A stretch of 61,006 nucleotides of DNA from Clostridium jeddahitimonense (GCA_000753455.2 LM994670.1:2058498-2119503); one strand, 5' to 3'. Numbered from the stretch's first letter, positions 45,770 to 54,858 are shown. Notes: generated from the letters alone by a model not told the origin. Program-made: numbers and translations.

Positions 45770-46069
45770 TTAAAATAAAGGTGCTTCAATGGCAATAAAT
45801 CTATCTAAGATTGGATTAACCTTTGAATTTGCTTGTATATTAACTGATTTAGTTGAATAAAATTCAGAAATTAGCATTAAAAAAGGTATTACTAATATAG
45901 TGGAGTTATTAAAAGCTTCATTATTCATTTTGCATTTTTTCATTAAATAAGCTGCTGATGCACTCATATATAAAGTAATTTCAGCATCATCTTCAATAAA
46001 ATCTTCCTCTATTCTTAGATAATTCTTTACAAATTCTAAAGTCATATCTTTAATTTTTTTATCATTCAT
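45770..46069 (-). CDS. Head-tail connector (HK97 gp6-like)
   Basis: 99 residues: TLEFVKNYLRIEEDFIEDDAEITLYMSASAAYLMKKC is the gp6-like connector helix pattern. It joins portal and adaptor in the head-tail interface. Placed directly after the capsid gene, as usual. Confidence 0.75.
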   Translation of the reverse strand: MNDKKIKDMTLEFVKNYLRIEEDFIEDDAEITLYMSASAAYLMKKCKMNNEAFNNSTILVIPFLMLISEFYSTKSVNIQANSKVNPILDRFIAIEAPLF

Positions 46070-46103
46070 TACTTTAAATCACTCCTTTATAGGAATATAA
46101 AAA

Positions 46104-46122
46104 AGAGGGGAAATTCCCCTCT
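46104..46122 (-). terminator. Hairpin plus T-tract after the capsid gene
   Basis: AGAGGGG and CCCCTCT pair around AAATT; TTTTTT follows on the minus strand. Confidence 0.7.
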
Positions 46123-46125
46123 AAA

Positions 46126-47196
46126 TTATTTAGATGCTCTTGCTCTTTCAGCAACAGAACCAATAACAATAGCTTCTTCTATTGTAGTTACCATATCTAA
46201 TCTTATGTCTGCTCTAAATGCAACTGAACCAGATAAGAAACCAATACTATCATTTCTCTTTATGTTCATTACTCTTCTTAATCCAGCAACTAAAGCTTTT
46301 CCTAAGTTAACAAACATAGGCTTAGTTACATTTTTATCAACTATAACTTCACAACCTAAGATAGTGTAAACTGGTCTATCTGTGAAGCTTCTAATCATTA
46401 ATGGTTGTCCATTAGTATCTTTTAATTTTGCAATCCCTCTTTCCATATCTGGAGAAATAACAAATACTGCACCCGCTCTATATCCAACTGGTAAAGCATA
46501 ATACATATCCATTAAACCATCAGCAGTTAAAGCAACTTCAACTTTCTTTGCTCCTTCTGCACCTTCTAATTTTTGAACTGCTAGTTCATTTAAAGTTTCA
46601 CCTAAACCTTCAACTAATTGAGTTTCAATTTGTCCTTCAAGGTCGAAACCAGCATCTTCTAAACATTCTTCTGATACAACTACTGCTAAAGCATATTTTT
46701 CAGCCTTTAAAACCTTTTCTTCAAAAGTAGCTTGTGCCTTTGTGTATTCAGCTAATTCAGCAGTTTTAACGAACTTTGGTAATTTAGTTCCTTGTACTGT
46801 TATTGCTGATGTTGATGAAGTGTTTATTTTGTTTGCTCTATCAAATAGTGGTGATATTTCAGCAACTTTATCAACTATTCCTGGTAAAAATTCAGTTCTT
46901 TCTACCCCGATATTAGCGTTAGATATTTCTCCATTTCTAACTTCAACTTCTTGTCCATTTACTAACATTTCTCTAATTTCCATGTTATCATTTCCTTTCA
47001 TTTCTCTTTTGTTTGTTTTAATTTCTTTAATTGCTTCTAAATCTAATTGCCTAATTTCAGCATCAACTTTTTCAATTTCTGCTTTAAGTTCATCAAATTT
47101 ATTAGTATCTACTTCTTGCCCTTCTCTAACTTCAATGACTTCTTCCATTATAGCTATTAAAGAAACTCTTTTTTCTTGTAGTTCTTTTAATCTCAT
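46126..47196 (-). CDS. Major capsid protein, HK97 fold
   Basis: About 356 residues. The N-terminal 75 residues are a coiled coil (KLKEL... AEIEKVDAEIRQLDLEAIKE) acting as built-in scaffold (delta domain). The HK97 core follows with VERTEFLPGIVDKVAEISPL, AVVVSEECLEDAGFDLEGQI and the C-terminal SVAFRADIRLDMVTTIEEAIVIGS. The delta domain is normally cleaved by the protease encoded upstream. Start at ATG 47196; ATG spacing is long, and a TTG at 47208 is an alternative. Confidence 0.9.
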   Translation of the reverse strand: MRLKELQEKRVSLIAIMEEVIEVREGQEVDTNKFDELKAEIEKVDAEIRQLDLEAIKEIKTNKREMKGNDNMEIREMLVNGQEVEVRNGEISNANIGVERTEFLPGIVDKVAEISPLFDRANKINTSSTSAITVQGTKLPKFVKTAELAEYTKAQATFEEKVLKAEKYALAVVVSEECLEDAGFDLEGQIETQLVEGLGETLNELAVQKLEGAEGAKKVEVALTADGLMDMYYALPVGYRAGAVFVISPDMERGIAKLKDTNGQPLMIRSFTDRPVYTILGCEVIVDKNVTKPMFVNLGKALVAGLRRVMNIKRNDSIGFLSGSVAFRADIRLDMVTTIEEAIVIGSVAERARASK

Positions 47197-47531
47197 TACA
47201 AAAATCAATTCCTTTCGAATTTTATGTATATAAAAAGCACCAAAACTTAAATTGGTGCTTACAAAAATTCAATATAAAAAATCATGAATAAATTAATATT
47301 CCTGGTTTAACTTTGGAGAAAACTTTAATGAAAAAATTATTTTACCTAACTAAAACCCTATACTCATTAGTAACGGAAATACACAAACCGTTTTTATAGA
47401 TTAACTTAATGTATCTATGGGAAATATATATAATTAACTTAATGAAGTTACCAATAGTTAAATTGGTAACTCTATAAATTAATTATTTTGGCAAATAGTT
47501 CACTTTTAAATTTTATTTCTCAATCCCAGTA

Positions 47532-47546
47532 GCACCCAGCGGGTGC
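47532..47546. repeat. GCACCC-AGC-GGGTGC palindrome, copy 1
   Basis: Perfect six-base stem with an AGC loop inside a shared 22-base core starting CCCAGTA. Two further copies are at 47636 and 53094. Confidence 0.75.
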
Positions 47547-47635
47547 AATTAGCTTTAAATAAATATAAATAGCCTAAAAAAGCATAAATTATTTTCAAAT
47601 ATATAACGGTTTTCGTTTTTTCCTCATACCCAGCA

Positions 47636-47650
47636 GCACCCAGCGGGTGC
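47636..47650. repeat. GCACCC-AGC-GGGTGC palindrome, copy 2
   Basis: Identical to copy 1 in stem and loop, flanked by CCCAGCA and ATAC. It lies ten bases before the protease gene end. Confidence 0.75.
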
Positions 47651-47659
47651 ATACTTTTA

Positions 47660-48364
47660 TTATTTTAATTTTAAATACTCAAAATATCTTTTCATTCTTT
47701 CTAAATCTTTTTGTATAGCTTCTTCTTTAATTACTTCTTCTCCAGTTTCATCAACTTTTTCTTCTTGCTCTTTAACTTCAACCACTTCTTCAACTACTTC
47801 TTCTGGTTTCTCTACTACCTTTTCTAAATTAGTTAACCTTTCAATTTCTACATCTAATTCTTCTCTTAATTTTAATAATTCTTCTAATCTCATAAAATTT
47901 TCTCCTTCTCTACATTCAACTAAACTTCCGTTATAAGCTGGATTTGGTGTAATTGTAACTTCAAATAATTTAATCTTCTCTAAAGTTCTTTGATATAGAT
48001 TTTGAGTAATATTTTTTATACTATCTTTAACTTTTGTAAATCCAAAAGAACATTGTAAATTTTCTTCTTTCACCATGTTATAAATTTCTTCATTAACTTC
48101 GGCTTCAAATCTTAAACCAATAGCATCTTCTTTTAAAGAAACATTTTTTGTAATTATCTCTTTGTGTCTATACATTAATGGTATATCTCTATTTTCTTTT
48201 TTTGCTTCATCTAAAGCTTCTTTAAATACTCCAGCTTTAACTATTTCAATAAAAGACCTTCCTTCTTTATCTCGAAGAATATTAGAATTTCTTTCAACTG
48301 AATTTATGTAGCCACCAATTTTAAAAGTACCATTGTTTTCTCTAACTTCTAAGTTATTAATCAT
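47660..48364 (-). CDS. Prohead protease (HK97 S78 family)
   Basis: 234 residues. The catalytic His is in IPLMYRHKEI and the Ser in QCSFGFTKV, with the family tail VTITPNPAYNGSLVE. It matures the procapsid by removing the capsid delta domain. The C-terminal 60 residues are very acidic (EEVVEEVVEVKEQEEK), possibly a scaffold-like tail. Ribosome site AAAGGAGTTACTT before ATG. Confidence 0.85.
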   Translation of the reverse strand: MINNLEVRENNGTFKIGGYINSVERNSNILRDKEGRSFIEIVKAGVFKEALDEAKKENRDIPLMYRHKEIITKNVSLKEDAIGLRFEAEVNEEIYNMVKEENLQCSFGFTKVKDSIKNITQNLYQRTLEKIKLFEVTITPNPAYNGSLVECREGENFMRLEELLKLREELDVEIERLTNLEKVVEKPEEVVEEVVEVKEQEEKVDETGEEVIKEEAIQKDLERMKRYFEYLKLK

Positions 48365-48389
48365 AAGTAACTCCTTTCATAAACTAAAA

Positions 48390-48417
48390 AAGAAGCCACT
48401 TTATTTAGCAGCTTCTT
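48390..48417 (-). terminator. Hairpin plus T-tract before the protease gene
   Basis: AGAAGC pairs with GCTTCT; the minus strand continues into TTTTTT. It overlaps the stop region of the small gene upstream. Confidence 0.55.
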
Positions 48418-48541
48418 CTTTTTTATTATTTTCTTTTGTAATTCTTTTTGATGAATAAATATATTTACTCATTATTTCATCTGAAAATCTATCTAAAGCA
48501 GATACAGATAAAACTACATCATCACTTTTATTTCCTTTCAT
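48401..48541 (-). CDS. Small phage protein between portal and protease
   Basis: 46 residues starting at ATG with GGAGG nine bases upstream: KGNKSDDVVLSVSALDRFSDEIMSKYIYSSKRITKENNKKEEAAK (read in parts). Charged and helical. Such small genes often sit between portal and protease. Function unknown. Confidence 0.6.
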   Translation of the reverse strand: MKGNKSDDVVLSVSALDRFSDEIMSKYIYSSKRITKENNKKEEAAK

Positions 48542-48579
48542 TTTATTTGCCTCCAAGTATATATTTATTTGATTATTTA

Positions 48580-49827
48580 TTATTCTTGTTGTTCAATATT
48601 TCCTTCGCTTTTCATGCTTTGAAGATTTATAATTTTACCTTCTTTAATTGTTGAATTAAATTTACTTAACATTAATATATCTGTTCCTTCAATATATGGT
48701 AAATCTAAAGCATCTCTAGCTTCTTTTATTGTCATAACTCCACCAGAAATAAATTTATCCAATACGTCTGCTTGTGTTTGTATATCTGTTCTCAATAGTT
48801 TTTGTAAATCAAAACAATAACAATATTCACCACTTATTTTTTCTGCTTCTGTTAATAAATAATGATTAAGTGTTGCTTCAATATTTGCTAAGTAAGGTTG
48901 TAAAGTATAAGTTAAGAATTGTAAATTACTTTCTTCTAGATTCTTATAATTACCAGAACCTATTGAAGCACCTAATAATTCTGGTCTTATCTTTAATAAT
49001 CTTGCTATTTCTTGTATTGTAAATTCTTGTGATTTTAATAAATCTAAATCACTTGGAGATAAAGAAACACCTTCATATTTTGATGAATTAGGTAATACTA
49101 ATAATCTTCCCGAATTTCCTTTACTAAAGAATGATTTAATTTTATTTCCTATATCGTTTCTTTGCTCTGCATTGGTATTTCCATCAACATATAAAATTCC
49201 CTTTGCATATGCTCCATTTTCTAAGGTTGAACCCTGGAATTTATTTTGTGAGTTCGCAATACCTAAAACTTCACACCCATAACTTAATATTCCTTGTCCA
49301 ATAATTCCATTTCTTGAATTGTTACATAAATTAATTATTTCATAATATTCTTTTCTATAAGTTTTACCATTAAGGGTAATTTGGTAATAATAAGTTTTAC
49401 CCATATCATTAGTTAATAATTGAACTTGATTATTTTCTAATGGTATTAATTTTTTAACTTTAAACATTTCATCTCTTTCAATTAAAATATAACCATTTCC
49501 ACTAAATATAGCATCTTTAATAAATAAATTTTTTCCATTGTAGGCATTTGTATAATCATTCATATTACTATTTAATAAATAATTTTCCACAACCTTCACT
49601 TTAGTTTTTGAACCATCTGAATTAATTTTATATTTATAAACTGGTAAAGATGCAATGCTATCAGCTATTAACCCAACACCAGCAGTTAAAGCACTTATTT
49701 TTTCTGCTACTGCTCTATTTTGCTTACCATAACCATTAAATGCTTGTGTTGTAACAACACCACTATTTTCTAATTCAACATTAACTTCATTAGTTTCTCC
49801 ACTAAATAATTTTCCTAGAAAACCCAT
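48580..49827 (-). CDS. Portal protein (HK97 family)
   Basis: 415 residues: GFLGKLFSGETNEVN start, a mixed body and the long helix LEESNLQFLTYTLQPYLANIEATLN typical of HK97 portals. It forms the dodecameric ring at the capsid vertex, through which the terminase pumps DNA. Confidence 0.9.
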   Translation of the reverse strand: MGFLGKLFSGETNEVNVELENSGVVTTQAFNGYGKQNRAVAEKISALTAGVGLIADSIASLPVYKYKINSDGSKTKVKVVENYLLNSNMNDYTNAYNGKNLFIKDAIFSGNGYILIERDEMFKVKKLIPLENNQVQLLTNDMGKTYYYQITLNGKTYRKEYYEIINLCNNSRNGIIGQGILSYGCEVLGIANSQNKFQGSTLENGAYAKGILYVDGNTNAEQRNDIGNKIKSFFSKGNSGRLLVLPNSSKYEGVSLSPSDLDLLKSQEFTIQEIARLLKIRPELLGASIGSGNYKNLEESNLQFLTYTLQPYLANIEATLNHYLLTEAEKISGEYCYCFDLQKLLRTDIQTQADVLDKFISGGVMTIKEARDALDLPYIEGTDILMLSKFNSTIKEGKIINLQSMKSEGNIEQQE

Positions 49828-49865
49828 GTTATTCTACTCCTTTTCTTTTGATTATTTATATAAAA

Positions 49866-49899
49866 AAGAAGCTACTTAAATTTAATTAAGTAACCTCTT
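49866..49899 (-). terminator. Hairpin between terminase large and portal genes
   Basis: GCTACTTAA pairs with TTAAGTAAC and the outer arms continue the stem; TTTTTT follows on the minus strand. Confidence 0.55.
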
Positions 49900-51592
49900 A
49901 TAGAACAAAGAAACTATCTATATCAAATATTTCTTGTTCTTTCATTGCTTCAACATATGCGAATATTACCGCAGCAATCATATCTATTCTATTTTTACTT
50001 TTCTTTTTATCTAACTTTTCATTACCATTACTATCTTCTAAAGTAATTGCATTAGATACACACCAATCAAGCAACATATTTTTTTCATATTTAACTTTTT
50101 CAGTATAAACTTTTTCTCTAAAATCTTTTGTTGCTGGTGATAATGTTCCAGTATATTGTTTAATTTCTATAACATTATAATCTTTAGCTAATGAAGCCAT
50201 CATTGATAAACCGTTATAGGGGTCAAAACATACACCTTTAATAATAAAGCCATATTTATTTTCTAAGCTTCTAATATACTCTTCTATAACATCATAATTA
50301 ACAATTCCGCCATCAGTAATAGTACAATAACCCAACTGCTCCATTAACCTATAATCAATTTTTTCTCTTCTTTTACCATTAGTTAAAGTTTCTTCTGGTA
50401 AAAAAGCGTGTGAATTAACTAATATTTCACCATTATTATCTTTTGAAACTATTGAAACCGAAGTTAAATCCGTTGTTTTTGATAAGTCAACACCAATATA
50501 AACTTCTTTACCTTTCCAATTAATTTCATCTACACTACACTTTTTCCATTTATCCATATCTAAATATGTATCTTCATCATTTGCAGCTTGTGGCACATTC
50601 ATATTTTTAATTAAAAAGTTTTTCATCAATGAAGGTACTTCTTTGGCTTTGGCATAACTATCACGCCAAAATTTATCACCAATTTCTTCAATGATTGGAT
50701 TTGCTTTAATCCAATTATCTGGGTTATGAACTTCTTCTGCATTATCAAGTTTATAAATAATTGGTAGTATTCTTTCGTTATCAATTATCCCTTGAATTGC
50801 TTTAACTCCAGTTTCTTTTAATTCATCAAACCAACCAGTTTTTTGACTTACTGAATATTCAGTTGTTAAATAATATGATTGATAACTGGCTCTTTGTGCA
50901 AATCCAGAAGTCATACTTTCCATTAATTCTCTCGAAGTTGCATTACTTTCATCTAATAAAACAACATTATAATTTGCTCCATCAAGTGCATTTGATGAAA
51001 CTGGTTTAAAGGTACTTCCAACAAATTCAATATAAGATTTATAAATTTTAAAATGTTTTGCTAATTTTGCATTACTTCTAATTAATCTTTGTGCCTGGGT
51101 AACAATAATTTTAGCTTGTGATAATGCAACTGCTCCATTGGCAACTTCTGCATTTGCTTCTATCATCATTGCAACTATACCTAAAATCGCACATATAAAA
51201 GATTTACCTTGCTTTCTTGGTAATAATATTAAGCAATCATTAAATCTTACTATGTTTGAGTTTTCTTTTTCTCTCCAACAAAATATTGATTTAACAATAA
51301 AATCTTGAAATCTTGCTAGTTTAATTGCTTGTCCAATCTTTCTACCTTCTGTAAATTTAAGCTGCTTAATAAATCCATCAATAGCAATAGATTTACTTAC
51401 ATCAAAATAAAAAGGATAGTTTTCATCTTTAGATTTTTCTATATCATTTAATAACTTTTTACATAATATTATTAATTCTTTACAAGCAATAACCCTACCA
51501 GTTGTAACATCTTGCATATATTTATAAACTGGTAAATCATAAACTCTTTTGTCAAACATTAAACCGCTCCTTCCTTTAATTTTGGGTAACAA
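49898..51592 (-). CDS. Terminase large subunit
   Basis: 564 residues. ATPase part: Walker A-like LLPRKQGKSFICAILG and Walker B NVVLLDESNAT. Nuclease part: IGVDLSKTTDLTSVS with its metal-binding Asp, and a late Asp in IDMIAAVIFAYVEA. It cuts concatemeric DNA and packages it into the prohead. Paired with the P27-type small subunit upstream, which suggests cos-type packaging. Confidence 0.92.
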   Translation of the reverse strand: MLPKIKGRSGLMFDKRVYDLPVYKYMQDVTTGRVIACKELIILCKKLLNDIEKSKDENYPFYFDVSKSIAIDGFIKQLKFTEGRKIGQAIKLARFQDFIVKSIFCWREKENSNIVRFNDCLILLPRKQGKSFICAILGIVAMMIEANAEVANGAVALSQAKIIVTQAQRLIRSNAKLAKHFKIYKSYIEFVGSTFKPVSSNALDGANYNVVLLDESNATSRELMESMTSGFAQRASYQSYYLTTEYSVSQKTGWFDELKETGVKAIQGIIDNERILPIIYKLDNAEEVHNPDNWIKANPIIEEIGDKFWRDSYAKAKEVPSLMKNFLIKNMNVPQAANDEDTYLDMDKWKKCSVDEINWKGKEVYIGVDLSKTTDLTSVSIVSKDNNGEILVNSHAFLPEETLTNGKRREKIDYRLMEQLGYCTITDGGIVNYDVIEEYIRSLENKYGFIIKGVCFDPYNGLSMMASLAKDYNVIEIKQYTGTLSPATKDFREKVYTEKVKYEKNMLLDWCVSNAITLEDSNGNEKLDKKKSKNRIDMIAAVIFAYVEAMKEQEIFDIDSFFVL

Positions 51593-51595
51593 AAA

Positions 51596-51623
51596 AGCTA
51601 CCCAAAATTAAATTTGAGTAGCT
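51596..51623 (-). terminator. Hairpin between terminase subunit genes
   Basis: AGCTACCCAAA pairs with TTTGAGTAGCT with one mismatch; TTTTTT follows on the minus strand. Confidence 0.6.
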
Positions 51624-51625
51624 TC

Positions 51626-52117
51626 TTAACCTCTTAATGCTCCAAGAATTTCGTTTAATTCTTCTTCACTTTCTTTTTCATTTTTAATTTGAACTAACTT
51701 TGTTCTTGCTGATGCTGATAACCCTATTTGTGAAGAATTTTTATTAAATATTGTTTCATAATCTTTATAAATTCTAATTGCCGGGTTTGGAAGTCTTTTT
51801 ATATTTCCAAATCTATCAACTTCATCAATTAATAATCCATATTGTTCTATCTCTTTTTCACATAGCACCATTTTATATTTGGCACTTGCCATAATAGCAA
51901 ATATTTCTCTATCTGAATTACCTAAACTTTCAATATGCAATAAAGGTTTTAATAACTCTTTATAGATTTTCTTTTCTTCTTTACTTAAATACTTTGGCGG
52001 TTTCTCTAACAAATCTCTTTCACCAACTAATGCTCTTTCTGCTGCAATTCTAGCTTCTCTTTCTTCCTTTGAAACCTTTTTACTTTGCATCTCCATTGGA
52101 ACTCTTGGTTTAGCCAT
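51626..52117 (-). CDS. Terminase small subunit (P27 family)
   Basis: 163 residues: PPKYLSKEEKKIYKELLKPLLHIESLGNSDREIFAIMASAKYKM and LPNPAIRIYKDYETIFNKNSSQIGLSASARTKLVQI fit the P27 family, which recognises the phage cos site next to the gene. Starts the late operon. Confidence 0.85.
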   Translation of the reverse strand: MAKPRVPMEMQSKKVSKEEREARIAAERALVGERDLLEKPPKYLSKEEKKIYKELLKPLLHIESLGNSDREIFAIMASAKYKMVLCEKEIEQYGLLIDEVDRFGNIKRLPNPAIRIYKDYETIFNKNSSQIGLSASARTKLVQIKNEKESEEELNEILGALRG

Positions 52118-52668
52118 ATATTTATCAAATCCTTTCTAAACAATTTATATAAGTTCATATAATTTACAATATTTTCACCAATTTTGAACTAAAAAAGCTG
52201 ATTGGGGCAATATTTTTTCACGATTTTTTTCCCCTGGGGTTAATTTCCCCTAAAAAAATAATAATCCAGGTATACCCCCTACCCATTTCCCTAAAATTTT
52301 TTCTAATTTTATTAATTTTTCATTATTTTTCTTTCAAAAATCAATTATTTTTCAACTTTTTAATCAATTTTATTTCCTTTTTACTTCTAATACTGTTTGA
52401 TTAGTTATTAATTAAGATAATAAATGTATCAATCTAATTTAATGTATATGGTATTAATAAAATATCTTATAGATAAAATTAAACCTACAAGAAAATATTT
52501 ATTGTTACTTTAATAACTCTAACTTTATTTCTTATAGGTTTTATTTACTTATAAAGTATCTATTTGAATATGTTATATTTATATATAACATATTCAAATT
52601 CATATTTAACATTGCTTTATATACCTTTTACTTCAATTCTAAGCACATATTATTTATAAACACATATA
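52118..52668. other. Gene-free region before terS, candidate cos site
   Basis: No gene in 550 bases. CCCCTGGGG (52231-52239) then TTAATTTCCCC is the only GC-rich cluster in an AT-rich stretch. At 52562-52599 ATTTGAATATGTTATA is a perfect 16-base inverted repeat around TTTATA. Downstream (left) is terS and upstream an HNH gene, the standard surroundings of a cos site in HK97-type phages. Confidence 0.45.
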
Positions 52669-53067
52669 CTACTTTAAAGTGTCTATATACCTTTTAAATA
52701 TGGCCATACTTTCTATCTTATGGGTATGTATAAATTCATGGTGGGTGCTACATAATGGAACTAGGTTATCCCTATCAAAGAACATACTTATATTAATATT
52801 AGCTGGGGTTATATGATGCACATGGTCTGCTGGAATATATTTACCTTTTATATAGCAGCAATAACATAAACCATTTGTTTTCTCTAATATATCTAATCTT
52901 AACTTTCTCCATTTTGTTGTATGCCTTAACTTTCTTATTTCATCTTCTCTATTATATTTATTATATCTATCTTTTCTTTCTCTCTCTTTGATACCCTTAC
53001 AAGTATCGCAATAAGTAGTTCTGTAAAGAATTAATGTACCACACTTTCTACATTTGGAATTTAACAA
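52669..53067 (-). CDS. HNH endonuclease next to terminase
   Basis: 132 residues. A zinc ribbon (CRKCGTLILYRTTYCDTC) precedes the HNH core DHVHHITPANINISMFFDRDNLVPLCSTHHEFIHTH. Such HNH proteins help terminase cut at cos. TTG start at 53067 with GGAGGAG nine bases upstream. Confidence 0.85.
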   Translation of the reverse strand: MLNSKCRKCGTLILYRTTYCDTCKGIKERERKDRYNKYNREDEIRKLRHTTKWRKLRLDILEKTNGLCYCCYIKGKYIPADHVHHITPANINISMFFDRDNLVPLCSTHHEFIHTHKIESMAIFKRYIDTLK

Positions 53068-53093
53068 TTATATCAACTCCTCCACTCCCAGCA

Positions 53094-53108
53094 GCAACCA
53101 GCGGTTGC
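53094..53108. repeat. GCAACC-AGC-GGTTGC palindrome, copy 3 (compensated stem)
   Basis: Same element as at 47532 and 47636, but one base pair is changed on both sides (C-G to A-T), so the stem is conserved while the bases are not. Preceded by CCCAGCA. It lies between AbiH and the HNH gene. Confidence 0.75.
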
Positions 53109-53126
53109 ATATAAGTAGTTAAAAAA

Positions 53127-53148
53127 AGAGAAGTTATTTAACTTCTCT
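53127..53148 (-). terminator. Terminator of the abiH gene
   Basis: AGAGAAGTT and AACTTCTCT pair around ATTT, and T7 follows on the minus strand. Confidence 0.75.
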
Positions 53149-53171
53149 AAATCTATAATTTATATTTAAAA

Positions 53172-54428
53172 CTATCTTTGCTTCTTAAAATTTATTTTAG
53201 GATTAAGACCATGAACTCTATCAGTTAATTCATCTTGTCCAATTAATTTAACTAAATTAACGATATATTGTTTATATGCTTCATCATTATAATAATAAAT
53301 AGTAGTTGTGGTTCTTGGTAGCATTATTAATTCCTTTAAAATATCCTTATCTGTAACATCTAATGAATGTCCGAATATATATATATTATGCTCTTCTCCC
53401 TTATTTTCCAATATATCTTTTGCACCAAGACTCATATTATCTACACCATCATCTAAATTCTTTAATTCTTCATACAAACTCTGCGTCCTCTGAAATTCAT
53501 CATACTCATTTTTTATTTCTTCAATCCACTTTCTATATTCACAACCAGTTTTTTTATATATTCTTTGAAAATACTTTTTGAATTGAATAAAGTCTAATTC
53601 CTTATCCTTTTTATCATTTTCTAAATATTCATCAATACCCAATACCATATTATTTTCTTCTTTCTTTCTTTTAGCATATGCCTTACCATGAATATAATCA
53701 TATTTAACCCTTCCTTTAGTTAAATCATATTCATTTTCATAAGTCTTAGTATAATTAAAACTAAGAACTTTATCTATTCCTTTATCCATCTGACTAATAT
53801 CAAATATATCTGGTGATGTATAGTTTATCTTAATCTTTCCTACAAATTCTTCAAGATATATTTCTAAACATCTAATAAGATTATTTAATTGATTATTAAG
53901 CTCATCTATAATCTGCTTAGCCGTATTATCATGAAATTCATCACCGTTAAGTTTACTATCATTATCTATTATATTTTTATTTTTCATTTTTTCTAAAAAT
54001 TCCCGCGCTTCTTCATATAATTCTGTATCCTCTCGCTTACTATTACTTGGATTTTTAAAACATCTTTTATTATAATTTTGTAAATAGTCTAAACTTTTGA
54101 TAACTTGTGAAATTTCAAGTTCAAAATCAATCCAGCCTTTATTTTTATCTTTATCTTGAATTTTATCAATAAAATAATTAATCCATACATTATTTTCAAT
54201 TAATTTTATAAACTCTAATAATTCATTATCATTGTCAGAAGTACGATATGCTTGGTTATAAATTAAGTTTTTTATTTCATTATTTAAATTTTTAAATTCA
54301 CTAGTTTTTTCTATTTCATATAAAGAATCATGCTCTTTAATACATTTAATAAACATCAAAAAATCCCAATATTTTGTTGGTAATCCATGTGTCAAATCAA
54401 ATCCATTCCCAATTACTAATATATTCAT
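53172..54428 (-). CDS. abiH: AbiH-type abortive infection protein
   Basis: 418 residues. N-terminus NILVIGNGFDLTHGLPTKYWDFLMF is the AbiH signature (nucleotide-binding GNGFDL..GLPT), and IYIFGHSLDVTDKDILKEL is the second family motif near residue 350. AbiH was found as a lactococcal abortive infection gene that stops phage spread by killing or stalling the infected cell. In a prophage it should act against rival phages. Ribosome site TGGGGAG before ATG. It is next to a DUF2442 gene and the R-M system. Confidence 0.85.
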   Translation of the reverse strand: MNILVIGNGFDLTHGLPTKYWDFLMFIKCIKEHDSLYEIEKTSEFKNLNNEIKNLIYNQAYRTSDNDNELLEFIKLIENNVWINYFIDKIQDKDKNKGWIDFELEISQVIKSLDYLQNYNKRCFKNPSNSKREDTELYEEAREFLEKMKNKNIIDNDSKLNGDEFHDNTAKQIIDELNNQLNNLIRCLEIYLEEFVGKIKINYTSPDIFDISQMDKGIDKVLSFNYTKTYENEYDLTKGRVKYDYIHGKAYAKRKKEENNMVLGIDEYLENDKKDKELDFIQFKKYFQRIYKKTGCEYRKWIEEIKNEYDEFQRTQSLYEELKNLDDGVDNMSLGAKDILENKGEEHNIYIFGHSLDVTDKDILKELIMLPRTTTTIYYYNDEAYKQYIVNLVKLIGQDELTDRVHGLNPKINFKKQR

Positions 54429-54486
54429 ATATTTCTCCCCATTATAAAAATTTATATCTATACATTTATTCTAAAATTTAATATTA

Positions 54487-54588
54487 CTATGTAAATAATC
54501 GCTTTACTGAAAATATTAGTAAATATACTGCTCCTATAAATTTAATTATATTAAATAATAAACTTCTTAATGCCTTTGTCAATTCCAT
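54487..54588 (-). CDS. 33-residue membrane peptide
   Basis: A frame with GGGGTGAGG before ATG encodes ELTKALRSLLFNIIKFIG then AVYLLIFSVKRLFT: an amphipathic start, one hydrophobic helix, basic end. It could be a toxin-like peptide or a small phage membrane protein. It has no family assignment. Confidence 0.4.
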   Translation of the reverse strand: MELTKALRSLLFNIIKFIGAVYLLIFSVKRLFT

Positions 54589-54600
54589 ATCCTCACCCCT

Positions 54601-54858
54601 TTATATTTCCCCACCATTTTCATATATATCAGTTGAAGTAGTATCAATAAAATCATTCCAAAATATCGCCAAACCACCAGGACTTAATTCAGCTTGATTA
54701 AAAAAATCAACATCATATAACTTTTTATATTCTTCTCTAAATGGAATTAAAGTATTAATATCATATTGTCTTTTTTCTCCATTTTCAAATTCTGCATATA
54801 TAAAAGGATATTCAAGCCTCATTTTTATAATTGGTATATGTTCTTCGTAAGCTTCCAT
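54601..54858 (-). CDS. DUF2442 domain protein
   Basis: About 85 residues: YPFIYAEFENGEKRQYDINTLIPFREEYKKLYDVDFFNQAEL then FWNDFIDTTSTDIYENGG fits DUF2442, small proteins often seen as the antitoxin-like half of DUF4160/DUF2442 pairs. No DUF4160 gene is adjacent; the peptide at 54487 is the only neighbour. Start at 54858 behind GGGGTGAGG. Confidence 0.65.
   Translation of the reverse strand: MEAYEEHIPIIKMRLEYPFIYAEFENGEKRQYDINTLIPFREEYKKLYDVDFFNQAELSPGGLAIFWNDFIDTTSTDIYENGGEI

Larger units (their letters stand above)
47197..47659. other. Gap between capsid and protease genes with hairpins and two palindromes
   Basis: No gene seen. AAGCACCAA/TTGGTGCTT at 47235-47260 is a terminator-like hairpin with a T-run on the minus strand. 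Two palindromes GCACCC-AGC-GGGTGC lie at 47532-47546 and 47636-47650, each preceded by CCCAG(C/T)A. The rest is AT-rich. Confidence 0.6.
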
